From Solirubrobacteraceae bacterium (GTDB taxonomy: Bacteria > Actinomycetota > Thermoleophilia > Solirubrobacterales > Solirubrobacteraceae), in contig JADGPL010000005.1 of the NCBI GenBank assembly GCA_017882455.1, positions 62,001 through 126,000 on the forward strand: DNA of 64,000 nt, given 5' to 3'. The position numbers and the translations under genes are program-made. The notes beneath the pieces were generated by a model. The model ran no database searches. It worked only from the letters and a program-made list of their open reading frames with translations, and was not told the origin of the DNA. This document shows positions 16,320-24,391 of the stretch, piece by piece. The first letter of the stretch is position 1. Each line of letters starts with the position of its first letter.

Positions 16320-17306
16320 CTAGGAGAGCTGTCGTTCGAGCTCGGCTGCGACCTCGAACAGGTCGGCGACCGCACCATAGTGGGCCACGTCGAAGATGCG
16401 GGCGCCCGGGTCTGAGTTGACGGCGATGATCGTCCTCGCCTTGGACATGCCGGCCACGTGCGGCGCCGCGCCCGAGATCCCGAGCGCCAGGTACACCCGC
16501 GGCGCCACCGTGCGGCCCGACTGCCCCACCTTGCGCGCACGGGAGAGCAGCCCGGCCTCGACCAGCGGGCCCGAGCCCGACAGCGTGGCGCCCATCAGGC
16601 GCGCCAGGCGCTCGAGCTCTCCAATCCGCTCGCCGCCGCCGACGCCGCGGCCGATCGAGAGCAGGAAGTCGGCCTTGGCGATGTCCACCTCGCCGGCCGG
16701 GGCCTCGCGCAACTCGATCCGCTCTGTGCGCGCCACGCCATCCAGGTCGAGCTCCACCCGCGAGATCCTCGCGCTCGCGCCCGTGCCGCCGGCGCCGGCG
16801 TCGGCGTCGGCGCGGGCCCCGCACGCTCCCGGGCGCAGCAGCAGCAGCACGGTCTCCTTGGCGGGGAAGTCCAGCTCGGCGATCAGCCGCTCGCCGTAGG
16901 CGCCGCGGCGCGCGAGCGGCCCACCCTGCTCCCAGGCCACCCAGGTCACGTCGCTCGCGAAGCCCAGCCGCAGGCGGGCCGCCACCGCAGGGGCGAAGCC
17001 GAGGGAGTCCGCGGTGTGTCCCGCGAGCACGACCGCCGGCCGGCGAGCCTCGATCAGCGCGCCCAGCGCGGCCTCCCAGACGTGCGCCTCGAAGCGCTCC
17101 CGCTCAGGTGCGGCGAGGATCACCTCCTCGACGCCCGCCACGCTCACGGCCTGCACATGCGCGGGAGCATCCGCACCGATCAGCGCAACCGCGACCCGGC
17201 CCGCACCCCCATCGGCGAGCTCGAGACCCGCCGCGATCAGCTCGAGCGTCGAGGGTCGCAGTCCGTCATCGCCGATCTCCCCCAGGACCAGGACGCCGCC
17301 GCTCAC
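16320..17306 (-). CDS. etfA: Electron transfer flavoprotein alpha subunit
   Basis: A 328-residue ETF alpha subunit. The C-terminal FAD-binding domain shows SGRTVAPRVYLALGISGAAPHVAGM and INSD-like VNSDPGARIF. It begins with GTG overlapping the EtfB stop (GTGA). A low-complexity Ala/Asp/Gly insertion (about residues 165-180) separates the N-terminal domain from the FAD domain. EtfAB accepts electrons from the acyl-CoA dehydrogenase and probably from the TMADH-like enzyme in the same operon, and delivers them to the respiratory chain. Confidence 0.93.
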   Translation of the reverse strand: MSGGVLVLGEIGDDGLRPSTLELIAAGLELADGGAGRVAVALIGADAPAHVQAVSVAGVEEVILAAPERERFEAHVWEAALGALIEARRPAVVLAGHTADSLGFAPAVAARLRLGFASDVTWVAWEQGGPLARRGAYGERLIAELDFPAKETVLLLLRPGACGARADADAGAGGTGASARISRVELDLDGVARTERIELREAPAGEVDIAKADFLLSIGRGVGGGERIGELERLARLMGATLSGSGPLVEAGLLSRARKVGQSGRTVAPRVYLALGISGAAPHVAGMSKARTIIAVNSDPGARIFDVAHYGAVADLFEVAAELERQLS

Positions 17307-18097
17307 GCGCGCAGCTCCCGCGTCACGAGCTCGACGATGCGCCCCGCGATCGCCTCTGCCGGCCCCTCGATCATGCTCGCGCCCTCGCCGCGCCCGCGCT
17401 CGAGCAGGCGCACCGTGCGCGCGCCGGCGACCTCACGCACGTCGCTCACATCGAGGTCGAGATCGGACAGGGCGAGGGTTGCCGACGGCTTGCTCCGCGC
17501 GAGCTTGATCGCGCGCAGGTTCGCGCGGCGCGGCTCGTTGATTCCCGTCTGGATCGTGAGCAGAGCGGGCAGCGACAGACGCAGCACCTCCACAGCGCCG
17601 CCGTCGAGCTCGCGCTGCACCGTCAGCCCCCCGCCGTCCTGCTCGATCGCGGTCACGACCGCCACTCGCGGCAACTCGAGCAGTCCCGCGAGCGCAACGC
17701 CCGTGGCCGCGTTGGCCGAGTCCGAGGACTGCACTCCACACAGGATCAGCCCGGGGTCCTCCCTGCGCGCCACGGCGGCGAGCACCGCCGCGATGGCCAG
17801 CGGGTCATCGACGCCCGCGAGCGCCGGGTCCCAGACCCGCAGCGCGCGGTCGGCGCCCATGGCAAGGCAGGCGCGCAGGCCCTCCTCGCCGTGCTCGTCG
17901 GCGACCGTCACAACCACGACCTCGAAACCCTCGCCGGCAGAGGAAGACTCGGCGAGCTGCAGGGCGGCCTCCAGCGAGAAGGCATCCCACTCGTTCGCCT
18001 GCCAGTGGAGCGCCCGCGGATCCAGCTCGCCGGCGCCGTCGAGCGTGAAGTCCCCGTCGATGCTCGCAACCTGCTTGACCGGTACGAGGATCTTCAT
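17303..18097 (-). CDS. etfB: Electron transfer flavoprotein beta subunit
   Basis: A 264-residue ETF beta subunit with the N-terminal MKILVPVKQV and the AMP-binding loop region CGVQSSDSANAATGVALAGLL. The ATG at 18097 is chosen over a TTG one codon earlier. It is followed by etfA with a 4-base overlap. Dedicated etf genes beside a TMADH-like dehydrogenase are typical of tri/dimethylamine dehydrogenase operons, where ETF is the direct electron acceptor. Confidence 0.93.
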   Translation of the reverse strand: MKILVPVKQVASIDGDFTLDGAGELDPRALHWQANEWDAFSLEAALQLAESSSAGEGFEVVVVTVADEHGEEGLRACLAMGADRALRVWDPALAGVDDPLAIAAVLAAVARREDPGLILCGVQSSDSANAATGVALAGLLELPRVAVVTAIEQDGGGLTVQRELDGGAVEVLRLSLPALLTIQTGINEPRRANLRAIKLARSKPSATLALSDLDLDVSDVREVAGARTVRLLERGRGEGASMIEGPAEAIAGRIVELVTRELRA

Positions 18098-18122
18098 CAA
18101 GCCGGCAGCGTGGAAGCGGCCA

Positions 18123-18308
18123 CTAGGCCGGCCCGAGCAGCGTGCCGGTCGAGTCGTGGGAGTGAAAGCCCTTGCGGACCGTCTCGTGCACGTCCCAGCG
18201 AGCGCGGGTGGCCTCGGGGATGAACGCGACCTCGCCCGCGCTCACCGCGGGCTCTACCGGTGCGTCGCGCACCGAGTACTTGGGGATGGGAGCGGTGGTC
18301 TGCGCCAT
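18123..18308 (-). CDS. Small protein of unknown function in flavoprotein operon
   Basis: A 61-residue protein, MAQTTAPIPKYSVRD and onward, with no transmembrane segment and three histidines (two in GFHSHDS). Reality is supported by a strong GGAGGAGAG ribosome binding site directly before its ATG and by its place between the TMADH-like gene (33 bp upstream) and etfB (25 bp downstream) on the same strand. I do not recognise the family. By position it may be an accessory subunit or maturation factor of the flavoprotein. Confidence 0.65.
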   Translation of the reverse strand: MAQTTAPIPKYSVRDAPVEPAVSAGEVAFIPEATRARWDVHETVRKGFHSHDSTGTLLGPA

Positions 18309-18341
18309 GTCTCTCCTCCGGCTCGTCGTGCGGTTGGTGGG

Positions 18342-20468
18342 CTAGCCTGCGCCGGGAACGGCCGCGGGCTGACGATTCACGTCGGGCAGCTCGCGGATGT
18401 AGGGCAGGGGAGTGGCAGGGTCGGCCGTGTCGATCTCGCGCGCGAGCCGATGGCCGTCGAAGACGTTTTCAGCGATCGTGCGCGGGGCCAGGCAGTCGCC
18501 GATCCGATACACCGAATCGATGCCCTCGCGCGCGAGGCGATCGGGGTCGGCGCGCAGCTCGTGGTAGAGCTCGTCGCAGGGCTGGCGCTGGGTCACGAGC
18601 ACGACCGCGTCCGCCTCCCAGTGGACCGGATCTGGCGCCCAAACGTTCTGCCCGTGCAGCCCGTCCGGAGTGATCTCGCCGAGCACGTGCGAGGTGACGA
18701 TCTCAACGCCCTGGGCGCGCAGCTCGCGGTTCACCCGGAAGGCCTCGCCGGTGTAGAACATGAACGGGGCGAGGTTCGGCGAGGGCGTCACCACGCTCAC
18801 CCGCTTGCCCGCCGCCAGCAGCATCTCGGCCATGCCGACTCCCGTGAAGTAGCCGTCCGTGTCGTACACGAGCACGTGCTCGCCGTCGATCGCTCCCTTG
18901 ACCGCCGAGACCTGCTCGGGGGTGTGGACGAAGTCGAGCTGCGCTCCCGGGATCGGCAGCTGCGTCGGCCCGTTCATGCCGTCGGCGCGCCAGCGGGCGC
19001 CGGTCGCGATCACGACGATCTCGGCGCCGTAGGAGAGCACCGCCTCGGCGTCCAGGCGCGTGCCCAGGATGACCTCCACGGAGGCGAGCTTGCCGAGCTG
19101 GACCTGGCGGTAGGTGGTCACTCGGCCCCACTCCCCGAGGTGGGGATAGGCGCTGATCGAGCGCATGCACCCGCCGAGCGCGTCCTGCTCGTCCACGAGG
19201 TGCACGGCGCTCATGGAGCGCTTGCCGAGCACCATCGCGCACTCCATCCCCGCCGGGCCGGCCCCGACGACGAGCACGCTCTTGTCGTGGTTGGAGGCCA
19301 CGGTGAAGCGCTCGGGGTGCCAGCCGCGGCGGAACTCCTCGCCGAGGGTCGCGTTCTGCGTGCACACGATCGGCGCGCCCAGGCCGAAGCGCGAGGCGCA
19401 GATGTTGCAGCCGATGCACTCCCGGATCTCCTCGTAGCGGCCCTGTTCGATCTTCCGGGGAAGGAACGGGTCCGCGATCGAGGGCCGCGCCGCGGCGACG
19501 ATGTCGATCAGCCCCGAGCTGACCGCCGCGGCCATCGTGTCGGGGTTGGTGAAGCGCCCGACCGTGGCGATCGGCTTCTTCGTCGCGGGCCTCACCGCCT
19601 CGATGTAGGGGCGGTGGCTGAACTCGCCGGCGAAGCGCGAGGCGACGGCGTCGTCGCCGGCCCATTCGGCGGCCGCCCAGCCGCCGCCCTGCAGATCCCA
19701 GAAGTCCACGAGGTGATCGCCCAGCTCGATGAAGCGGTAGGCCTCCTCGGCGGCGCGGATGCCGCGCGGATCGTCGTTGAGCGTGTCCACGCACAGGCGG
19801 ATCGTGACCGCGCAGTCGTCTCCCACGGCCTCGCGCACCTGCTCGACCGTCTCCAGCCAGAAGCGGGCGCGGTTCTCCACCGAGCCCCCGTACTCGTCCG
19901 TGCGGTGGTTGAACTTCGACATCAGGAAGTGCTGGGGCAGCGCGCCGCACTCCGCGCCCTCGATGTTGATCATGTCGAAGCCCACGTCCCGCGCCCGCCT
20001 CGCAGCAGCGACGTAGTAACCCTGGATCTCGCGGATGCCGGCCTTGTCGAGCTCGTAGCAGCTCGTCGCGTAGAGGCCGTCGTCGGTCAGCTGGCTGACC
20101 GAGCGCGCCGGCATCCTGCTCTCGAGGTTTCCGGCGACGCAGCCGCCGTGCCACAGCTCCACCCCCGCGAGCGCCCCGTGCTCGTGCGCGAGCTCGGCCA
20201 TCCTGGCGAGGTTGCGGGCGTCGTCGTCATCCCACAGCCGCGCCGAGACGAGCGGGCGGGAGTCGCTCGAGGGGTGGACCGAGCAGAACTCCGTGTTGAC
20301 CGCCGCCCAGCCGCCCTCGGCCTTCATCGCGCGGATGTGCGCCTGGGCCCCCGGGAGCTCGGCGCCGAAGCTCGTGCAGTGGGGGCTCTGGTAGAAGCGG
20401 TTGCGGAGGGTCTTCGGGCCGATCGGCACAGGCTCGAAGAGGATGTCGTGACGAGGATCCCGAGCCAT
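18342..20468 (-). CDS. Trimethylamine dehydrogenase-like FMN/[4Fe-4S] oxidoreductase
   Basis: A 708-residue old-yellow-enzyme-plus-pyridine-nucleotide-disulfide-oxidoreductase fusion. It resembles Methylophilus trimethylamine dehydrogenase from the first residues (ARDPRHDILFEP). Cys31 matches the cysteine that binds FMN covalently in TMADH. Cys351, 354, 357 and 369 form the [4Fe-4S] motif. VVGAGPAGMECAMVLG begins the ADP-binding domain. Two aromatic residues of the TMADH amine-binding bowl differ: Tyr60 is Phe61 and Trp355 is Phe361. An N-methylated or secondary/tertiary amine substrate is likely, but probably not trimethylamine itself. The start ATG has an AGGAGG ribosome binding site and a promoter-operator at 20500-20546. 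Confidence 0.88.
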   Translation of the reverse strand: MARDPRHDILFEPVPIGPKTLRNRFYQSPHCTSFGAELPGAQAHIRAMKAEGGWAAVNTEFCSVHPSSDSRPLVSARLWDDDDARNLARMAELAHEHGALAGVELWHGGCVAGNLESRMPARSVSQLTDDGLYATSCYELDKAGIREIQGYYVAAARRARDVGFDMINIEGAECGALPQHFLMSKFNHRTDEYGGSVENRARFWLETVEQVREAVGDDCAVTIRLCVDTLNDDPRGIRAAEEAYRFIELGDHLVDFWDLQGGGWAAAEWAGDDAVASRFAGEFSHRPYIEAVRPATKKPIATVGRFTNPDTMAAAVSSGLIDIVAAARPSIADPFLPRKIEQGRYEEIRECIGCNICASRFGLGAPIVCTQNATLGEEFRRGWHPERFTVASNHDKSVLVVGAGPAGMECAMVLGKRSMSAVHLVDEQDALGGCMRSISAYPHLGEWGRVTTYRQVQLGKLASVEVILGTRLDAEAVLSYGAEIVVIATGARWRADGMNGPTQLPIPGAQLDFVHTPEQVSAVKGAIDGEHVLVYDTDGYFTGVGMAEMLLAAGKRVSVVTPSPNLAPFMFYTGEAFRVNRELRAQGVEIVTSHVLGEITPDGLHGQNVWAPDPVHWEADAVVLVTQRQPCDELYHELRADPDRLAREGIDSVYRIGDCLAPRTIAENVFDGHRLAREIDTADPATPLPYIRELPDVNRQPAAVPGAG

Positions 20469-20499
20469 CGATCCCTCCTATGTCCGTCGTGCCCTTGCC

Positions 20500-20546
20500 A
20501 TATCGATCAGTCGATATAGGCTACCGGTGCTCCCGCTCACGGTCAA
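20500..20546 (-). promoter_or_regulatory. Promoter with perfect 18-bp palindromic operator before the TMADH-like operon
   Basis: On the minus strand TTGACC (20546-20541), a 17-bp spacer and TAGCCT (20523-20518) form a promoter located inside the 3' end of the upstream dehydrogenase gene. ATATCGATCAGTCGATAT (20500-20517) follows directly: ATATCGA and TCGATAT are exact inverted repeats around TCAG. This is the most symmetrical of the four copies and defines the consensus. It overlaps the expected transcription start. Confidence 0.8.
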
Positions 20547-21432
20547 ACTTGGCGCCTTCGGCGCGCAGCTCCGCGGCCAGGGCGCCGTCTCTGCGCTCGC
20601 GCAGCCGCTCGAGCAGGCCCGGGTCCGTGGGCACGTGGGCGGCGAACCCGCCGCCGGCGTCCTCGGCGTCCGAGAGCAGCGGGAACAGGTTTGCAGCGAT
20701 CGCGTCGAAGGTGCGCGCGCCGCCGAGGCCGACCGTCTCGAACGGGCCCGTCAGGCGCCAGCGCCCGGCGAGCCCGTCGCGCATGACCGCGTCGATCGTC
20801 TCGGGCGAGGCCACCCCGTTATTGACCAGCCACAGGCACTCGCGCAGGAGCGCCAGCTGCAGCCGGTTCCAGAGCAGGCCCGGGACCTCGCGCTCGAGCG
20901 GCACGGGGCGCTTGCCGATCGCCCGCAGCAGCGCCACCACGCGCTCTCGCAGCTCGACCGGGGTGCGCTCCCCCGCAACGACCTCCACCAGCGGCATCAG
21001 CAGCGGCGGGTTCCAGTAGTGCGTGCCGAGGATGCGCTCCCCCACTCCGGCTGCCTCGCCGAGCGCCGTGATGGAGATCGAGGAGGTGTTGCTCGCCGCG
21101 ACCGCCTCGGGATGGCTCGCGCACACCTCGCCGAGCACCGAAGCCTTCAGCTCGATGTCCTCGGGCAGCGACTCCACGATCAGGCCAACCTCCTCCGGGC
21201 CCGCGTCGCCATCGGTGAAGCGCATGCGCTCGCGAGCCCGCGCAAGCTCGCCGGCGTCGGTGAGCCCACGGCGCAGCGCCAGGGCGAGCGCCTGCTCGAT
21301 GCGGCGCTCGGCGCCCTCGCGATCCCGCACGATCCAGCTCACCTTGCAGCCGCCCAGCGCGTACTCGCAGCCGATCTGCGAGCCCATCAGCCCGGCGCCC
21401 ACCATCGCCACGTGCTCGCCCGCGAGCGTCAT
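20521..21432 (-). CDS. 3-hydroxyacyl-CoA dehydrogenase family protein
   Basis: A 303-residue NAD-dependent dehydrogenase of the 3-hydroxyacyl-CoA/L-carnitine/lambda-crystallin superfamily. NAD-binding GAGLMGSQIG lies at residues 12-21. The catalytic histidine region is GTHYWNPPLLMPLVEVV, followed by the C-terminal helical domain. Its ATG overlaps the Lrp stop (ATGA), so it is co-translated with the regulator. The last codon lies within the -10 box of the next operon's promoter. It oxidises a beta-hydroxy acid or its CoA ester in the pathway; carnitine-type substrates are possible for this group. Confidence 0.86.
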   Translation of the reverse strand: MTLAGEHVAMVGAGLMGSQIGCEYALGGCKVSWIVRDREGAERRIEQALALALRRGLTDAGELARARERMRFTDGDAGPEEVGLIVESLPEDIELKASVLGEVCASHPEAVAASNTSSISITALGEAAGVGERILGTHYWNPPLLMPLVEVVAGERTPVELRERVVALLRAIGKRPVPLEREVPGLLWNRLQLALLRECLWLVNNGVASPETIDAVMRDGLAGRWRLTGPFETVGLGGARTFDAIAANLFPLLSDAEDAGGGFAAHVPTDPGLLERLRERRDGALAAELRAEGAKFDREREHR

Positions 21433-21884
21433 GCCCGGGCGGTGCGGGCCGATGTCCCGAGCACCATCAGGGTCTTGGTCCCCGTCACGCGGCCGCTGCG
21501 GCGCAGCAGGTCGATCACCCGCTTGAGATCCTCGACATCGCGCACGCGGATCCACGCCAGCGCATCGGGGTCGCCGGCGGTGGTGAAGATCGTCTGTACC
21601 TCGGAAATGTCCTGAGCGATCGCCGCGATCTCATCGACGGTCGAGTTCCCCGCGAAGCGCAGCTCGGTGAACGCCTGCAACGGCTGCCCGAGCATGGCGT
21701 GGTCGACGAGCACCGTGTAGCCCGTGATCACCCCCTCGCGTTCCAGGCGATCGACCCGGCGCTTGACCGCCGGCGCCGACAGCGACACGCGCTCGGCGAT
21801 GTCGGCGAGCGTGCGTCGCGCGTCGCTGCGCAGGAGCTCGATGATCTCCAGGTCGGTGTCATCGATCTCGGAGGGCTCCAGCAC
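21429..21884 (-). CDS. Lrp/AsnC family transcriptional regulator
   Basis: A 151-residue Lrp-type regulator. The N-terminal HTH is LADIAERVSLSAPAVKRRVDRLEREGVI. The C-terminal RAM (amino-acid sensing) domain follows from about residue 65. It starts with GTG and has no ribosome binding site; TACGAT lies exactly 6 bases upstream, which fits a leaderless mRNA. It is divergent from the pyruvate dehydrogenase E1 gene, with an inverted repeat in the 82-bp gap, and is coupled to the 3-hydroxyacyl-CoA dehydrogenase. It probably senses an amino acid or keto acid made by the pathway. Confidence 0.9.
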   Translation of the reverse strand: MLEPSEIDDTDLEIIELLRSDARRTLADIAERVSLSAPAVKRRVDRLEREGVITGYTVLVDHAMLGQPLQAFTELRFAGNSTVDEIAAIAQDISEVQTIFTTAGDPDALAWIRVRDVEDLKRVIDLLRRSGRVTGTKTLMVLGTSARTARA

Positions 21885-21930
21885 GCAAGAATCGTATACC
21901 TGATCGCTATTTCATGGTCGAATCTTGCGT
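21883..21930. promoter_or_regulatory. Inverted repeat between lrp and the E1 gene
   Basis: ACGCAAGAATCG (21883-21894) and CGAATCTTGCGT (21919-21930) are inverted repeats with one mismatch, separated by 24 bp. The left arm overlaps the lrp GTG start and contains part of its -10 hexamer TACGAT. The arrangement suits autoregulation by the Lrp protein and control of the divergent E1 gene. Confidence 0.6.
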
Positions 21931-21966
21931 AGATGTGATCCGTGACCCGGTATCGGTTGCGTCGCG

Positions 21967-24384
21967 ATGTCAAATCGACTTCCATGTAGCTCGATGTCCT
22001 CAGGGGTTCCGGCGCTGCACTCCCCGCCCGGCACGAGCGCGGCCGGCGAGAACGCGGCGGGCGAGACGGCCGCGGGCGAGACGGCTTCGTCGATCGAGAC
22101 CCTCGAAGCGGTCCAGCGGCGTGTGCTGTGGCTCGCGACGAGCATGGTCCATCACGCCAACAAGGTCCGCGAGACACCCTCCGGGGTCAAGGTGGGTGGT
22201 CACCAGGCGTCATCGGCGTCGATGGTGGGCATCATGTCGGCGCTCTACTTCGAGCACCTGCGCGGCCCCGACCGGGTGTCGGTGAAGCCGCACGCGGCGC
22301 CGGTGCTGCACGCCGTCAACTACCTGCTGGGCCGCCTCGATCAGCGCTACATGACCGAGCTGCGGGCGTTCGAGGGCCTGCAGAGCTATCCGAGCAGGGC
22401 CAAGGACCCCGACACGGTGGACTTCTCCACGGGCTCGGTCGGCATCGGTGCGACCGCGACCCTGTGGAGCGCCCTGGCTCACCGCTACGTGGCCGGCCAC
22501 TTCGAGGTCCCGCGGGGAGGGCGCCACGTGGCGCTGGTGGGCGACGCGGAGCTCGACGAGGGCGCCATCTGGGAAGCGCTCGTGGACCCGCTCGTGGCAC
22601 CTCTCGGCGAGGTGCTGTGGATCGTGGACGTCAACCGCCAGTCGCTCGACCGCGTCGTCCCCGACATCGCGGTGGCGCGCAGGGCGGCGATGTTCGAGGC
22701 CGCCGGATGGCAGGCGATAACGATCAAGTACGGCCGGCGCCTGCGCGAGCTGTTCGAACGCCCGGGGGGCCCGTCTCTGCGACGGCGGATAGACGCGATG
22801 CCCAACGAGGAGTACCAGCGCCTGCTGCGCGTGCCCGTGCAGGAGCTGCGCGAGCGCCTGCCCGGGGACGGGCGAGGCCGCCGCGACGTGCGGCGCCTGA
22901 TCGGCGATCTCGACGAGCTCGAGCTGGGGGCTGCGCTGCGCGACCTGGGCGGGCACGACCTGGCCGACCTGCTCGCCGCCTACCGACGCGCGGATGAGCT
23001 CGGCGACCGCCCCACCGTGATCTTCGCCTACACGATCAAGGCGTGGGGCCTACCGACGGCGGGGCACCCGGGCAACCACTCGGCTCTGCTCTCGGGCGAG
23101 CAGTGGGAAGAGCTCGCCGTGGAGCTGGACGCCGACGCGAGCGACCCATGGGCGCGCTTCGCTGGCGACTCCCCCGAGGCGCGGCTGTGCGCGGCGGCGG
23201 CCGAGCGCCTGGCCCGCACCGAGACACCCCGGCATGAAGCGCCCGCGATGCCACGTGATCTGGGACGCTCGCACAGCGGCTCGGCGTCCACCCAGCAGGC
23301 CTTTGGGCGTTTCTTCATGGACCTCGCCCACGAGGCGCCCGAGGCGGCCGCGGCGGTCGTGTCTGTGAGCCCCGACGTGGCCTCCTCGACGAACCTCGGC
23401 GGCTGGATCAACCGCGTGGGCGTGTGGAATGTCGGCCCGCGGATCGACTGGTTCGCCGACGACAGCGACACGCTCGTGCGCTGGCGCGAGTCCGAGCACG
23501 GCCAGCACATCGAGCTGGGCATCGCCGAGGGCAACCTCGTCGGCCTGCTGGGCGAGCTTGGCGCCACCTTCTCGCGCGACGGGCAGCCGCTGCTGCCGAT
23601 CGGCACGCTCTATGACCCCTTCGTCAACCGTGCGCTCGAGCAGTGGTCCTTCGGCATCTACGCCGGCGGACAGTCGATCCTCGTCGGGACGCCGGCCGGG
23701 GTGACGCTCGCGCCCGAGGGCGGCGCGCACCAGTCGATCATCACGCCCTCGGTGGGGATCGAGCAGCCGCGCTGCATGGCCTGGGAGCCGGCCTGGGGCC
23801 AGGACCTCGAGTGGATCCTGCTGCACGCCCTCGGACGGCTCGGGCGTCCGGACGGGACCTCGGCCTACCTGCGCCTCAGCACCCGCCCCATCGAGCAGGC
23901 GCTCGCGCAGACGCCCGCTGATCCCGCCGGTCGCGAGCGCCGCCGCCGGCAGGTGCTCGCCGGCGGCTACCGCCTGCGCGAAGCCGAGCGTCCGCCCGCG
24001 GTCACGCTCGTGGGCATGGGCGCGATCATGCCCGAGCTGCTCGAGGCCGCCGCGGAGCTCGAGGCGGCGGGGATGGCCGTGGACGTTGTCTGCCTGACCT
24101 CGCCCGACCTGATCTTCAGGGCGCTGCAGGCGCGCCAGGGCCTCTATGACGGCGAGGAGGCGATCCTCGCCGAGCTGTTCCCGCCCGCTCGCAGCGCGCC
24201 GATCGTGAGCGTGCTCGACGGGCATCCCCACACGCTCTCCTTCCTGGCCGCGATCGAGGGAGCGCCGATCGCCTGCCTGGGCGTGCAGGACTTCGGGCAG
24301 TCGGGCGACGTCCAGGACCTCTACCGCCACTTCGGGATCGACGCCGAGACGATCCTCGGCGCCGCCCTCGACCTGATCGGGTGA
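21967..24384 (+). CDS. Pyruvate dehydrogenase E1 component, homodimeric type
   Basis: An 805-residue transketolase-like thiamine diphosphate enzyme of the AceE class. The ThDP motif is GDAELDEGAIWEALVD followed by DVNRQSLD; the pyrimidine domain (ELGIAEGNLVGLLGELG) and C-terminal transketolase domain are present. It is somewhat shorter than classical AceE (about 890 residues). The ATG at 21967 has no clear ribosome binding site; an ATG at 21994 is an alternative. The N-terminal 35 residues are a low-complexity tail with a five-residue AAGET-type repeat. It decarboxylates a 2-oxo acid, pyruvate or a pathway-specific analogue. The E2 gene next to it is internally deleted and no E3 is in the window. 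Confidence 0.88.
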   Translation: MSNRLPCSSMSSGVPALHSPPGTSAAGENAAGETAAGETASSIETLEAVQRRVLWLATSMVHHANKVRETPSGVKVGGHQASSASMVGIMSALYFEHLRGPDRVSVKPHAAPVLHAVNYLLGRLDQRYMTELRAFEGLQSYPSRAKDPDTVDFSTGSVGIGATATLWSALAHRYVAGHFEVPRGGRHVALVGDAELDEGAIWEALVDPLVAPLGEVLWIVDVNRQSLDRVVPDIAVARRAAMFEAAGWQAITIKYGRRLRELFERPGGPSLRRRIDAMPNEEYQRLLRVPVQELRERLPGDGRGRRDVRRLIGDLDELELGAALRDLGGHDLADLLAAYRRADELGDRPTVIFAYTIKAWGLPTAGHPGNHSALLSGEQWEELAVELDADASDPWARFAGDSPEARLCAAAAERLARTETPRHEAPAMPRDLGRSHSGSASTQQAFGRFFMDLAHEAPEAAAAVVSVSPDVASSTNLGGWINRVGVWNVGPRIDWFADDSDTLVRWRESEHGQHIELGIAEGNLVGLLGELGATFSRDGQPLLPIGTLYDPFVNRALEQWSFGIYAGGQSILVGTPAGVTLAPEGGAHQSIITPSVGIEQPRCMAWEPAWGQDLEWILLHALGRLGRPDGTSAYLRLSTRPIEQALAQTPADPAGRERRRRQVLAGGYRLREAERPPAVTLVGMGAIMPELLEAAAELEAAGMAVDVVCLTSPDLIFRALQARQGLYDGEEAILAELFPPARSAPIVSVLDGHPHTLSFLAAIEGAPIACLGVQDFGQSGDVQDLYRHFGIDAETILGAALDLIG

Positions 24385-24391
24385 AGCGCAG

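Noticed and set aside
5675-20517. Interpreting the 18-bp palindromes as inverted ends of an insertion sequence
   Set aside because: They lack adjoining transposase genes and target duplications, and they sit at fixed positions relative to -10 boxes and start codons, which fits operators.
16458-20519. A 1353-codon open frame on the plus strand opposite etfA, etfB and the TMADH-like gene, and similar long frames opposite other genes
   Set aside because: The translation is rich in Arg, His, Gly and Ala and shows no family motifs, while the minus strand encodes recognisable enzymes. Long antisense open frames are expected at this GC content.
22038-22087. Five-residue AAGET-type repeat in the E1 N-terminus as a functional motif
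   Set aside because: It is a short low-complexity tail before the conserved fold, and the true start may lie close to it; no specific role can be supported.
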